Positions 1-8,935 of a stretch of 64,000 nucleotides of DNA are shown here, piece after piece. The position numbers were made by a program, and so were the translations under genes. How positions within the stretch are numbered: position 1 is the stretch's first letter; every line of letters starts with the position of its first letter. This DNA comes from an uncultured Mycoplasmatota bacterium. Its GTDB lineage: Bacteria > Bacillota_I > Bacilli_A > RF39 > UBA660. The notes beneath the pieces are model-generated. The model did not search any database, had not been told where the DNA came from, and saw only the letters and a program-made list of their open reading frames with translations. The DNA lies in NCBI GenBank assembly GCA_900553855.1, contig USFG01000006.1:1-64000 (forward strand). The letters run 5' to 3'.

Positions 1-102
1 AACTGATAATTTGTTTTTCTTAATTTTAATAATTCTATAAATAACATATATTATTCCCACTATTATAGTAATAGGAACAACATTCAAAAATGTTTCTAAC
101 AT
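1..102 (-). CDS. N-terminus of a small membrane protein, cut by the left edge
   Basis: An open frame starts with ATG at 102, about nine bases downstream of a GGTGG ribosome binding site, and stays open to base 1 (34 codons seen). The visible residues are one hydrophobic segment (about residues 5-24) followed by a lysine-rich stretch, as in a short membrane-anchored protein. It lies upstream of nothing visible; the next gene in the same direction (ending at 172) is separated from it by a 40-nt palindromic repeat. Too little is visible for a family assignment. Confidence 0.5.
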   Translation of the reverse strand, partial: MLETFLNVVPITIIVGIIYVIYRIIKIKKNKLSV

Positions 103-127
103 ATAATTGTTACCACCTTTCGAAATA

Positions 128-167
128 CAAATTACTATTTTCCTAACTAATTACTAAATTGTAATTT
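128..167. repeat. Intergenic palindromic repeat, copy 1
   Basis: A ~40-nt imperfect inverted repeat with arms CAAATTAC and GTAATTT. The same unit occurs at 545-584, 1102-1142 and 1582-1621, each time in the gap between two minus-strand genes. The inner bases also pair partly, so the transcript would form a hairpin. There is no long T-run, so it is not a classical terminator. Confidence 0.7.
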
Positions 168-171
168 ACAA

Positions 172-525
172 TTATTTCAACACTTCATTTAATTCTTCAA
201 GTGATAGTCCTTTAATTAGTATATTGTTATCATTTTCATCAACAACAAACTTCATAAGTTTATTTATTGCTTCATAATAATCCATATCACCCAAAACTCC
301 ATTATTTGTTGTACTTACGAATATTAGTTTCCATTCATCAACTTCTGTATTATCTACTTTATACAATATTTTTGGATTTTTAGGAAAAGAAGTTAAAGTA
401 TCTTCTGTTAGTGCAAATGCACCAAATGGCTTACCATCTTTGCCATTATAAAAATTTGGATTCCCTACATAAGCATTTTCCCAATCACTGTTTTCTTTTT
501 TCTTAAACTTATCAAATAATCCCAT
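172..525 (-). CDS. Hypothetical cytosolic protein
   Basis: A 117-residue soluble protein. I place the start at 525, seven bases downstream of GGAGG; an ATG two codons earlier is too close to the ribosome binding site. The N-terminus MGLFDKFKKK is an amphipathic basic start that often contacts membrane or partner proteins. The rest is acidic with no catalytic motif that I recognise. It lies in a string of minus-strand genes separated by the same palindromic repeat, so it was probably duplicated or shuffled with them. Function unknown. Confidence 0.6.
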   Translation of the reverse strand: MGLFDKFKKKENSDWENAYVGNPNFYNGKDGKPFGAFALTEDTLTSFPKNPKILYKVDNTEVDEWKLIFVSTTNNGVLGDMDYYEAINKLMKFVVDENDNNILIKGLSLEELNEVLK

Positions 526-544
526 AAGCATTCCTCCACTTCAA

Positions 545-584
545 CAAATTACTATAGATCTTTCAAACTACAAAATTGTAATTT
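545..584. repeat. Intergenic palindromic repeat, copy 2
   Basis: Second copy of the ~40-nt repeat: left arm CAAATTAC at 545, right arm GTAATTT ending at 584. The right arm overlaps the stop codon of the gene ending at 583. The centre differs from copies 3 and 4. Confidence 0.65.
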
Positions 585-1086
585 ATCTTTTAACTTTTTT
601 AATAAATAGGAAGTAAACGATTATAGGTATTATTATTAAATCTGGTATAGTAAATGTTCTAACTAGTATATAATTTCCAATAATTGTTACTAAAATAAGT
701 CCTATTGATATAAATTTGGCAAATAATCCTTCTTCTTTTGTTTTCCAAGTAAAATAAGCAAATAAAGGCGATAAACAAGAAAATATTGTCCAACCTTTGA
801 TAAAATTCCAGCTATATACTGCATTTGTTAATTCTGCTGTTACATAGTATGAAATTAGCATTCCTATACAAAATGGAAATATATTTATCATTGCTTTTTT
901 CCTTGTATCACTATATATCGAAATCAATATTCCTAATAGTACCCATATTGGTAAATCTGAAAACATATATCCAAGTGTCATCATAAATAAATTGCCAACA
1001 AAAAGTATATCCAATAATTTGCTTATTATTCCTAAAATAGCACCTATAAAAAATAATGAAATAGGATTTAATATATATTTCTTCAT
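583..1086 (-). CDS. Small multi-spanning membrane protein
   Basis: A 167-residue protein made almost entirely of hydrophobic stretches (about five segments, at residues 5-35, 43-60, 66-82, 97-113 and 120-160) with a basic C-terminal tail ending KKVKR. ATG at 1086 follows a GTGAG ribosome binding site by seven bases. There are no catalytic motifs. It is one of several unrelated small membrane proteins here, each followed by the same palindromic repeat. I do not recognise the family. Confidence 0.6.
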   Translation of the reverse strand: MKKYILNPISLFFIGAILGIISKLLDILFVGNLFMMTLGYMFSDLPIWVLLGILISIYSDTRKKAMINIFPFCIGMLISYYVTAELTNAVYSWNFIKGWTIFSCLSPLFAYFTWKTKEEGLFAKFISIGLILVTIIGNYILVRTFTIPDLIIIPIIVYFLFIKKVKR

Positions 1087-1101
1087 AAATTATCTCACTT
1101 T

Positions 1102-1142
1102 CAAATTACTATTTATCTAACAAATCACTAAATTGTAATTTG
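1102..1142. repeat. Intergenic palindromic repeat, copy 3
   Basis: The best-conserved copy. The arms CAAATTAC and GTAATTTG pair perfectly over 8 bp, and an inner ATTTA/TAAAT pair extends the stem past one mismatch. It fills most of the gap between the genes ending at 1145 and starting at 1086. Confidence 0.75.
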
Positions 1143-1144
1143 AA

Positions 1145-1564
1145 TTACTTTATCTTTTTTCTTTTTATTAAGTTAATACCAATTACTATAAGTATTATTG
1201 ATGGTAATAAAAACTCAACACTTCTAACTATTATATTTAAATAAAATGGGGCTGAATTCATATACCAATGTAAATAATCAATATCCAATACAACTAAATA
1301 TAATAATATTAATAATAATGCTACAAATAATAAAATTAAACCTATAATTTTTTTGGTTTCTAACTTTTCTTTTTTTATTAGTTTTCTAGCAATATAAGTT
1401 ATAGAAATTGATAGATATTCAAATATAGCAAATATAGATATTAAATATAAAGATGTTAATAATGTTGGCACATTACCAAAATGATAAATACTAAATATTT
1501 CTGCAAATATAAATGTTAAAACTAATATAATAATACTTAATATTATAATTGTTCTTTTTTTCAT
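1145..1564 (-). CDS. Small multi-spanning membrane protein
   Basis: A 139-residue protein. The start MKKRTIII at 1564 sits five bases from GGAGG; the upstream in-frame ATG at 1576 overlaps that site. There are four predicted membrane segments (about residues 5-25, 30-55, 68-95, 105-130) and basic cytosolic ends. No enzymatic signature is visible. It is flanked on both sides by copies of the palindromic repeat. Function unknown. Confidence 0.6.
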   Translation of the reverse strand: MKKRTIIILSIIILVLTFIFAEIFSIYHFGNVPTLLTSLYLISIFAIFEYLSISITYIARKLIKKEKLETKKIIGLILLFVALLLILLYLVVLDIDYLHWYMNSAPFYLNIIVRSVEFLLPSIILIVIGINLIKRKKIK

Positions 1565-1581
1565 ATAATCCTCCATTTCAA

Positions 1582-1621
1582 CAAATTATTATTTATCTAA
1601 CAAATCAATAAATTGTAATTT
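1582..1621. repeat. Intergenic palindromic repeat, copy 4
   Basis: Fourth copy. The left arm CAAATTAT differs by one base from the other copies; the right arm is GTAATTT. It lies between the genes ending at 1650 and starting at 1564. Confidence 0.7.
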
Positions 1622-1649
1622 ATATTGTTCATGATTATAAATATTGTGA

Positions 1650-2237
1650 TTAATCTATATATGATAAAGTCTCCCCATAAAACAACACTTTTTTGCCTTT
1701 AGGCACTTTCTTAATAACTTGAAATACATTATATACATCTGGATATGGAGATATTATACCCATACACATCATGCCAAAACTTAAACTACATATAGTTGAA
1801 TTATTTGTTAGTACAAAAATTAACATTGGGATTATTCCTAATATAAATGGTAATAAGCACATTGTAATAAATTTGCTTTTACTCATAGGATAGGATGCTA
1901 ATGCTACAAATGTTATAGGTTTTATAAATCCTATACTAACATTAACATTTTTGGGATAAACAATCCCATGTAAAATTTCATGAACAATTAATAACATACA
2001 TCCTATCAAAAAACCTAAAATTATAAAAATTGGTTTTATTGATATATTACTATTAAATAATTTAAGAAATAAAACTACATTACATAGTATTATTAAGAAT
2101 ACACAAATAGGTATTGCTTTTATTTGTATATTATCTTTATCATTATTAATTAAAGTCATTTTCTTATTTGTATTATATTTTTGATACTTAATAATTTCAT
2201 TTTCGTTTATAATACCAACCATCTTTAATCTAGCCAT
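1650..2237 (-). CDS. DUF3267-like membrane protein, putative zinc peptidase
   Basis: A 195-residue membrane protein with an HEILHGIVYPKN sequence about 85-97 residues in. This HExxH zinc signature inside a hydrophobic segment, followed by a second hydrophobic block, is the layout of the DUF3267 family. I chose ATG 2237 because AGGGG lies about eight bases upstream; an ATG at 2255 has no such site. The membrane segments flank the motif, so the active site would lie within the bilayer. The substrate is unknown. Immunity-type CPBP proteases are an alternative comparison, but the motif fits DUF3267 better. Confidence 0.6.
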   Translation of the reverse strand: MARLKMVGIINENEIIKYQKYNTNKKMTLINNDKDNIQIKAIPICVFLIILCNVVLFLKLFNSNISIKPIFIILGFLIGCMLLIVHEILHGIVYPKNVNVSIGFIKPITFVALASYPMSKSKFITMCLLPFILGIIPMLIFVLTNNSTICSLSFGMMCMGIISPYPDVYNVFQVIKKVPKGKKVLFYGETLSYID

Positions 2238-2344
2238 ACTAACAACCCCTATCATTACTACAAATTTACCATCTATAAGTCACTTATATTATACCATAAG
2301 AAAAATAAATCTTTTTATTGATCTGTTTGATAAATTATAATTTA

Positions 2345-3169
2345 TTAATTATTACAATCTCCTTCAGTATATTCCATAGAATAATCACCAATTAATATAT
2401 TTTTATCATTTTTAGTAGTATTACATACTATCATAGTTATATCTTTATTTTTAGATTTGTAAATTTTTGTTCCTCCATCTTTCAATGTGGCTTTTAACTC
2501 TAATTTATCAGTAATATGTTTTATACCATCATCAAGTGTTTGAAATGCAGTTGAAAGATAAGTTTTCAAAGTAATATCTTTATCTTGATCTTTAATATAA
2601 AACTCGCCAATATTTCCTGCCAAATAAATTGTACGATCATTAGCAGTATAATAATCATTAAATCTAATATCAGTGTGACTTTCTGGTTTTGTTATATAAA
2701 AATCAAACGCTGATGTTGTATAAGGACCACCTTGTTCAAATTTGACATATTTTGGATTTATATTAGCATTTTTTATAAACTCTTCCTGTTTTGTTTTACT
2801 ATTATCTATGAGAGTAACGACAACAACATTATTACTTTCATCTAGTGAGCAAGAACCTAAATTACTATGATCAGTAGTTTCACTTCCAAAATAATCACTT
2901 ACTTTCTTATAAGTATCTTTTAGGTTATCAGTATTATCTATTATAGGCAAAGTATGAGTTTCCCATTTAAAGCGAGTTGTTTGTGTTACACCGTCATAAA
3001 TATCAGTTTCTACGAAAACTCCTATATGTTTTTTATGAGAGTTTGAATAAGTTTTTGTTATTCTTATAATAGGACTATTATTAAATACTATAGCTTGGGT
3101 TGTATCCAAGATTATTAATCCTACAAAAACACCAATAATTATTAAAGTAATTTTTAAACTTTTTTTCAT
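2345..3169 (-). CDS. Membrane-anchored extracytoplasmic protein
   Basis: A 274-residue protein starting MKKSLKITL at 3169, with AGGAGG eight bases upstream. Residues 8-28 form an N-terminal anchor or signal, and the rest is a polar domain that should face outside. Charged and aromatic residues alternate as in beta-rich secreted domains. There is no lipobox, sortase motif or catalytic motif. A degenerate half of the palindromic repeat follows the stop of the neighbouring gene. Function unknown. Confidence 0.55.
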   Translation of the reverse strand: MKKSLKITLIIIGVFVGLIILDTTQAIVFNNSPIIRITKTYSNSHKKHIGVFVETDIYDGVTQTTRFKWETHTLPIIDNTDNLKDTYKKVSDYFGSETTDHSNLGSCSLDESNNVVVVTLIDNSKTKQEEFIKNANINPKYVKFEQGGPYTTSAFDFYITKPESHTDIRFNDYYTANDRTIYLAGNIGEFYIKDQDKDITLKTYLSTAFQTLDDGIKHITDKLELKATLKDGGTKIYKSKNKDITMIVCNTTKNDKNILIGDYSMEYTEGDCNN

Positions 3170-3258
3170 AATCAATCCTCCTAACAAACTAATTATCTTT
3201 AGTCTTTTACTTCTATATATAATTATATCATAGAAATTGACATTTTAATTATTAAAAT

Positions 3259-3287
3259 TTGTTATTTAAGGAAAAATGATGTATAAT
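3259..3287 (+). promoter_or_regulatory. Promoter of a small transcript
   Basis: TTGTTA (3259-3264) and TATAAT (3282-3287) are separated by exactly 17 bases. No long gene follows on this strand, only the short hairpin-ended transcript described next. Confidence 0.55.
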
Positions 3288-3293
3288 CATATA

Positions 3294-3377
3294 TAGAAAG
3301 AGAGCGAGTTCGTAAGATGTATTTAAACCGCTCCAATTTAAAAAGAATACTATGTTTTTAAAGACATAGTTTTTTTA
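3294..3377 (+). ncRNA. Candidate small RNA with intrinsic terminator
   Basis: About 84 nt starting downstream of a 17-bp-spaced promoter. It contains a GAGCG/CGCTC stem (3302-3306 with 3329-3333). It ends in a hairpin with ACTATGT/ACATAGT arms (3349-3370) and seven Ts. A 14-codon frame (ATG 3317, stop 3361) overlaps the terminator and lacks a good ribosome binding site, so I favour an untranslated RNA. It sits in the gap between two minus-strand genes in an accessory-looking region. Confidence 0.45.
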
Positions 3378-3468
3378 TTGGAACAATCCAATCATTAGCT
3401 TGAAAATATCAAAGAAATCTTGTTTTTTATAATATTTAAATATCTTGAATAATAAATCTGCATCTACT

Positions 3469-3867
3469 TTATTTTATATTTTGTTTTTCAATATTTTTAT
3501 CATAATTACTTTCTAGTATACAATCAAATAAATTAAACCATTTTACTTGAACACAATATCTATCTTTTTCATGTTTAGGATTATTATTTAAGTTTTTTGC
3601 TTTTGCTTGGCAAAATAAGTCACTAAAATGTACACCATTATGATAATCATCAGAATGTTTTAAAAGTATTTTTAAAACATCTCCGCTTGAAATAAATAAA
3701 AAATCATCAACTACCCCATAGATAATACCATCGATAGTCTCATCCGAATTATTCCCTTGAAGTATAAACCTATATATACATTTTTTAAGAAGTTTTCTAT
3801 TACTAAAACATTTATTTATATCTTCGATGTCTTGTAAATGAGTTTCCTTATATTCCATAGAACTCAT
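3469..3867 (-). CDS. Hypothetical protein, probably a decayed gene fragment
   Basis: A 132-residue soluble reading frame with no motif I recognise. The frame stays open upstream of ATG 3867 to a TGA at 3949-3951, and the residues encoded there look like protein. Further upstream (about 3983-4041), another frame encodes a short piece reading IIQPSGGYLKSREF before a stop. This suggests one larger gene broken by frameshifts, of which this is the 3' part. AAGGA lies about nine bases before ATG 3867, so translation of the fragment is possible. Confidence 0.4.
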   Translation of the reverse strand: MSSMEYKETHLQDIEDINKCFSNRKLLKKCIYRFILQGNNSDETIDGIIYGVVDDFLFISSGDVLKILLKHSDDYHNGVHFSDLFCQAKAKNLNNNPKHEKDRYCVQVKWFNLFDCILESNYDKNIEKQNIK

Positions 3868-4045
3868 TCTAACTTTTCCTTTACCATTTGTTGTACCATC
3901 AGAATAATGATATCTTAAGTATTTATAAATAATATCTTTTGGAACTTTTCAATTCCAGTATCTATAAATTTTTTTCAAAACTCTCTTGATTTTAAGTAGC
4001 CACCACTTGGTTGTATAATTTGTTTTATTCTTTGTGTTATCAAGG

Positions 4046-4849
4046 TCATACGCCATTTAGATATTTTATATCACTATCATTAAGAATTTGCATTTGTGAA
4101 ATAGCAATTTGATTTAATCTAATTAGTCTTTCAGATTGTTTTAATCCATCGCTAATAAAAACTGAGTTAAGATTTTCCAAATTTGCTAAACATATTAACT
4201 CGTTTATAGTAGCATAATCTCTAATATTTCCAACTAAATTTAAATTATTATTTCTCCATTGTTTTGCAGTCATACCAAATAATGCCATATTTAAAACATC
4301 AGCTTCTTCGGCATAAATATAATTAATTTGTTCTTTAGTTAATTTAGCAGGAATTAAATTTTGCTTAATTGCATCTGTATGTATTTTATAATTTATTTTT
4401 GATAGTTCTCTTTTTGCATTCCATCCAATTTGTCTTTGTTCTTCTGATTTTAATCTTTCAAACTCTTTAATAAGTAATAATTTAAACTTTGGACTAATCC
4501 ACATGCCAAATTCAAAAGCAATATCTTTATGTGCATAAGTTCCACCATATCTTCCTGCTTTCGACATTATTCCAATTGCATTTGTTTTTTCAACCCATTC
4601 TTTAACGCTAATTTTATAACTATTTAAACCAGCTTGACCTTTAATTATGGCAAATTCGCCATAATTAAAATTAGGATTATGGATTTCTTCCCAAATACCC
4701 AAAAATTCAATAGTATTTCTATTTCTTAACCAATCAGATACAAAGAAATTTCCGTCTTTAGATTTAAGCATATCTGTAATTGAAATATAATCTTCATCCT
4801 CTATTTTAAAATAAGAAATCTTTTGATCTAAAACTGTTAATTTTGTCAT
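4046..4849 (-). CDS. KilA-N domain protein
   Basis: A 267-residue protein whose first ~140 residues match the KilA-N type DNA-binding fold of phage and mobile-element proteins. Supporting features are the sequence ISITDMLK, then WLRNRNTIEFLGIWE and a conserved block around GRYGGTYAHKDIAFEFGMWIS. The C-terminal half is helical. I use ATG 4849 because GAGAGG lies six bases upstream; the frame extends to 4936 without a site. Such genes usually come with prophages or plasmids, which fits the decayed sequence on both sides. The target is unknown. Confidence 0.75.
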   Translation of the reverse strand: MTKLTVLDQKISYFKIEDEDYISITDMLKSKDGNFFVSDWLRNRNTIEFLGIWEEIHNPNFNYGEFAIIKGQAGLNSYKISVKEWVEKTNAIGIMSKAGRYGGTYAHKDIAFEFGMWISPKFKLLLIKEFERLKSEEQRQIGWNAKRELSKINYKIHTDAIKQNLIPAKLTKEQINYIYAEEADVLNMALFGMTAKQWRNNNLNLVGNIRDYATINELICLANLENLNSVFISDGLKQSERLIRLNQIAISQMQILNDSDIKYLNGV

Positions 4850-5069
4850 TTTTACCTCTCTTATTTCTAAGTTTATACTACTATTAATTTCAAAACAAGT
4901 ATTTAAGGTATTTTTTGTAAATAAATCGCATGACAAAATTCGACATTATATATTTTAAATGCAATAAAATAAAGACATTTCCGAATAAATTTGTTAAAGT
5001 AATATTAAAGTTTATATATTTTTGGAACTTTTTTTAAATTTTTTACAACTATAAAAGTGAGGTGGAAAA

Positions 5070-5174
5070 ATGATTAATCAAAATACCTTAAAAATATTTG
5101 ATGACTTATATGATAAAACTTATAGAAACCACATTTTTAAAAGTGTGGTTTTCTTATTAACTTTTCATCTTTAG
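5070..5174 (+). pseudogene. Truncated sigma-70-family start, ending in a hairpin
   Basis: A 34-codon frame begins at ATG 5070 behind a strong GAGGTGG site. Its first 18 residues (LKIFDDLYDKTYRN region) look like the N-terminus of a short sigma-70-family factor. The similarity then stops. The rest runs through a hairpin with AAACCACA/TGTGGTTT arms (about 5130-5156) followed by Ts. I read this as the remnant of a sigma-factor gene whose body was deleted up to its own terminator. A translated leader peptide is an alternative. Confidence 0.4.
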
Positions 5175-5736
5175 AAAGAAAAAGATTTATTATTAATTTC
5201 ACATTACAATTCACATTAAAACTTTTCACATTGATATACAAACATTTAGTTTTATGACTATCAAATTCCAAAAATAATTCTTCGATTAAATCTTTATCAA
5301 TTAAGCCAGATAATATTTTATGAACTTCATTATGTTCAATCGTTTCTTTTTCTTCATTAGAAATTTAAAATTGAGTCAAGTCTCCTATAATTGTTTCACC
5401 AAGTTCGGAAATGCTTGCATAAAAAGTACTTTCATAATATCAACATCAAATTGGTATTTTGATTTCATACAATTGTTAGCATTTGTACACCAAAAATATT
5501 CTCCGCTACACTTTCTAATCTTTCTCTTTTAACATTCCAAGTTTTCCAGCCCGTTCTTATAACATTTTTTAATTTATTACAAATTACTTAATAACTTACA
5601 ACATTTTCTTCTTTTGACATACAACCTCTTTGACAATTACATTTTAACATTATTATTTTTTTAATAAAAGTATAATTTTAAATTAATATTACAAAATATA
5701 TTTATACTTAAAAGCAAACACTTAATAAATGTAAAT
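5175..5736. other. Gene-poor stretch with decayed coding sequence
   Basis: No intact gene. On the minus strand, short frames about 5380-5530 encode protein-like pieces (for example GEYFWCTNANN), interrupted by stops and frame changes. The frame on the plus strand at 5320-5532 has no ribosome binding site and an unnatural composition. Beyond about 5640 the sequence is nearly pure A/T. I interpret the stretch as the remains of a mobile or phage-like gene next to the KilA-N protein. Confidence 0.4.
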
Positions 5737-5772
5737 AAAAAGATTCTTGCTAAATAAAATTAAACAAGAATC
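5737..5772 (-). terminator. Intrinsic terminator of the DUF2207 gene
   Basis: On the minus strand, GATTCTTG and CAAGAATC form a stem (5742-5749 with 5765-5772). It is followed by a run of Ts and lies about 40 bases beyond the DUF2207 stop codon. Confidence 0.7.
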
Positions 5773-5809
5773 ATATTTTAAGACACTACTAAAATATCTT
5801 ATTAATAAT

Positions 5810-8200
5810 TTACCAAGAACCTCCACCTCCGCCACCGGAGCCGCCTCCAGAAGAACCACCTCCAGATGATCCTCCATCAGAACCACTAGACGGGCTTGAG
5901 GACATTGTATTTTCTGCTGAATTCATTGCTGAATTAATAAAATTATCAAAACTTGAAATATCAAAAATATATGGACTGTCATACCAAGTTGGGGCTTGCA
6001 ATGATATTGATTCAAATTTTTCGATCCATTTATCAGATATGCCTAAAACATATGTATAAGGTAAAATATCATAAAAATATGTTGGTTCTTGCATAACAAG
6101 TGCCTCTAACTTTTCTTTTTCGGCAGTCTCTAGGAAATTTTTAAATCCTTTAACTCTTCCTAACATTTCATTACCATATTTTGTTCTTTTAGGCATCAAT
6201 TTTAATAAAACTATCATTCCAATTAAACATATTATACCTAATATTGTACTTAATAAATAAATTACATCAGTAGTAATTGCATCTTTCAAAGGTGTTGTAC
6301 TTAAAAAGAGAAATAAATGAACTGATGTAAATCCTAACAAATATAGTTTAGCTAAAGGTGGCATTTTTGAAAAAGCTTCGACTGCAAAGAATGGTAAATA
6401 AAACACAAAGATTAATAATACATGACCTAGTTCTTCAAAACCTGCATAATCAATAATGGGAATACAAATTGTAGTCATCATAGAAATAAAAATTAATAAA
6501 ATAATTATAATTGCTTTTCCTATAGTGTTTTTTTCAAATATTTTATTCATATTTTCCAAACTATTTACATTATCTAATATATTATTCATTGTAATGTAAA
6601 ATTTATTATATAAGTCTGTAAAAGTAACAGAATTTACTTCATTATTAGAATTACGGTTTACTTGATTAAAACTTTTGCTCGTTTCAGAATAACTAATTTT
6701 TTCACCATTTTGTTTTGACTTATTATTTATTTCTTTAATTTTGGTATAATCTGAATTTACATCATTGTTAGAAAATAAACCCTCTAAAAATAATTGTTCA
6801 TTAATATCATTTCCATCATAATCTTTTAATTTAATTATTTCAAAATTTCCACTCACAGAATGCGAAGATAAGTCTTCAGGTTCAGAAATTTTTAAATAGC
6901 CTTTATTAGCCAGATATATTAATAAAGATGTTACATCTTTTTTTTCTGCTTTACCTTTGTACATGAAGCCTACTTCTAAACTATTTAGTTCATTAGGTGG
7001 ATAAAATTCTACTGTTTCAATTAACATATCATCGTGTCCATATTTATACCAAAAAATAAATGATATAATAAATCCTAAAATTGGTATAATAAAAAGCATA
7101 TATATTAACGGGCCTGATATAAAATCCTCTCCAACAAAGTAACCTTCCGGTAGCTCACATCTAACTGTTAATGCTTCATTAACATCTAGAATATCATTAT
7201 AACTTCCAATTATCGTTTTTCCATCAATACTATATTTAATTTTTCTATTATCTATTGAACCTTCAGCTCCAGAAGAAAAGCCTAAATTACTTATATCAAA
7301 TGCTTTAGGCATTGTAATAGTAAATGTTATATTACCTATTACAGTATCCCAACCATTTCCTATAATATTATAATATAATTCATCATAATTTCTTATTTTA
7401 TCCTTACCTAAATTATATGTATATTTTATTTCATATTTATGTTCACCAGTTATGGTTTTATCAGCAGAACCTATTTTTACTTGATATACACCATCATCTA
7501 TTGACGTTGTATATTCCTCATTAATAGATATGTTTGATATTTTAGCCCGATTTTTAGTTATAGAACCATTTAATCTTACAATATCATTTTTTAATGGAAT
7601 ATTTCTATATATTCCGTGTCTAGGGGAATTAAAATAAGCAGTAATTGTTTCAGTTATATCAAAAGTATTATTTTCATTAACTATTATATCAACATTGTAC
7701 TTATCAATAACGTAATCATATGTTTTATACTTACTATTTTTACTTGGTGTTAAATCTAGTGAATCTTTTTTTGATAAATTATTATTATCAAGTATTTCTA
7801 TTGATAATCGATAATAATATATTTGACTAACATCTTTTCCATTTAAAATATTTAAATTTGACATTTGTGCAAAATTACTAGATCCTGGCCTTGCATAAAA
7901 TAAATTATTTGCTTGAGTTACTAAGTTATAACTTGAATCATAATAATTTATAGTTGAACGATAACTTATTTCTTCATTTGAATTATTAACTAGAACTCCA
8001 GATAAACCAATTGCTTGAGTAGAATCTAAAGAATAATCATTAAAATTTATATTTGAAAAAGATAAATTACCAACCTCAAAATTGTGAGTATTATTAATAC
8101 TAATGTAAGACGTCTCATTTGATATAGCAAAGATATTTGATGAATAAAGGCATATAAAAATCGTTACAATAAATAATAAAAGTTTAGTAATTTTTTTCAC
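5810..8200 (-). CDS. DUF2207 predicted membrane protein
   Basis: A 796-residue protein with a signal peptide (residues 1-25). A DUF2207 extracytoplasmic beta-rich domain at about 155-350 includes PRHGIYRNIPL. A membrane segment lies near 365-385, with further segments near 565-690. The cytosolic part ends in a glycine/serine tail (GGSSGGGSSGGG). The start is GTG 8200, six bases after GGAGG. It follows lemA by 15 bases; DUF2207 and LemA proteins are commonly paired, and these glycine-rich tails are typical. The molecular role of the pair is unknown, probably at the envelope. Confidence 0.8.
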   Translation of the reverse strand: MKKITKLLLFIVTIFICLYSSNIFAISNETSYISINNTHNFEVGNLSFSNINFNDYSLDSTQAIGLSGVLVNNSNEEISYRSTINYYDSSYNLVTQANNLFYARPGSSNFAQMSNLNILNGKDVSQIYYYRLSIEILDNNNLSKKDSLDLTPSKNSKYKTYDYVIDKYNVDIIVNENNTFDITETITAYFNSPRHGIYRNIPLKNDIVRLNGSITKNRAKISNISINEEYTTSIDDGVYQVKIGSADKTITGEHKYEIKYTYNLGKDKIRNYDELYYNIIGNGWDTVIGNITFTITMPKAFDISNLGFSSGAEGSIDNRKIKYSIDGKTIIGSYNDILDVNEALTVRCELPEGYFVGEDFISGPLIYMLFIIPILGFIISFIFWYKYGHDDMLIETVEFYPPNELNSLEVGFMYKGKAEKKDVTSLLIYLANKGYLKISEPEDLSSHSVSGNFEIIKLKDYDGNDINEQLFLEGLFSNNDVNSDYTKIKEINNKSKQNGEKISYSETSKSFNQVNRNSNNEVNSVTFTDLYNKFYITMNNILDNVNSLENMNKIFEKNTIGKAIIIILLIFISMMTTICIPIIDYAGFEELGHVLLIFVFYLPFFAVEAFSKMPPLAKLYLLGFTSVHLFLFLSTTPLKDAITTDVIYLLSTILGIICLIGMIVLLKLMPKRTKYGNEMLGRVKGFKNFLETAEKEKLEALVMQEPTYFYDILPYTYVLGISDKWIEKFESISLQAPTWYDSPYIFDISSFDNFINSAMNSAENTMSSSPSSGSDGGSSGGGSSGGGSGGGGGGSW

Positions 8201-8215
8201 TTTTTTCCTCCATAA

Positions 8216-8764
8216 TTATAATCTCACTTTTACATTTTCTCTTTCATTTTCATTTATTATAAACATTGATTTAGGTTGATAACCAAATAACTTTGCAAAA
8301 ATATTATTCGGAAAAATTTCTACTTTATTATTATAAATTTTAACAACAGCATTATAATACTTCCTTGAATTTGCAATTTCATCCTCAACTTTTGTTAATT
8401 GTTTGCTTAAATCTTTAAAATTTTCATTTGCTTTTAACTCTGGGTAGGCTTCGGCTAATACCATAACTTTAGCAATTTGATTAGATAATTGCATATTTGT
8501 TTTAATTTTTTGTGAATCAGACATATCATCATAAATGCTATTTCTTAACCTTATAACCTCTGTTAAAGTATCTTTTTCGTGGTTTGCATACCCTTTAACT
8601 GATTCTACAATATTAGGAATTAAATCCCATCTTTTCTTAAGATAAACATCCATTGTTGAAAATGCTTCATTTACCTTGTTAAGTAGTTTTATTAAACTAT
8701 TATATAAAGTTAGAGTATATATAATAATTAAAACGATAACTATAAGTATTATGTAAATCCACAT
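8216..8764 (-). CDS. lemA: LemA family protein
   Basis: A 182-residue LemA protein. One N-terminal membrane segment (about residues 2-22) precedes a helical coiled-coil domain. That domain carries family hallmarks such as AFSTMDVYLKKRWDLIPNIV, the ANHEKDTL stretch and AEAYPELKANENF. The start codon follows AGGAGGTGA. It forms an operon with the downstream DUF2207 gene. LemA proteins are widespread membrane proteins without an agreed biochemical activity. Confidence 0.9.
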   Translation of the reverse strand: MWIYIILIVIVLIIIYTLTLYNSLIKLLNKVNEAFSTMDVYLKKRWDLIPNIVESVKGYANHEKDTLTEVIRLRNSIYDDMSDSQKIKTNMQLSNQIAKVMVLAEAYPELKANENFKDLSKQLTKVEDEIANSRKYYNAVVKIYNNKVEIFPNNIFAKLFGYQPKSMFIINENERENVKVRL

Positions 8765-8935
8765 AATTTCACCTCCTTATTATATCCTAATTTTAACATA
8801 TTTTTTATTTTTTTTATATACTTTTCTATTTTTTATTCGTAATAGCAAATAATCAACACATTTAAATAAATGTATGATTAAAACACTTCATAAAAAATAT
8901 CTTTTTTGATATAATTTTTATAAGTTGGTGAATAA

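Noticed and set aside
3949..3951. UGA read as tryptophan (Mollicutes code 4)
   Set aside because: Other genes use UGG for Trp, and UGA serves as a stop in the TGATG overlap at 17383-17385; the UGA here is in decayed sequence.
5320..5532. 70-codon plus-strand frame
   Set aside because: No ribosome binding site and Phe/Ile-rich composition; it is the shadow of decayed minus-strand coding sequence.
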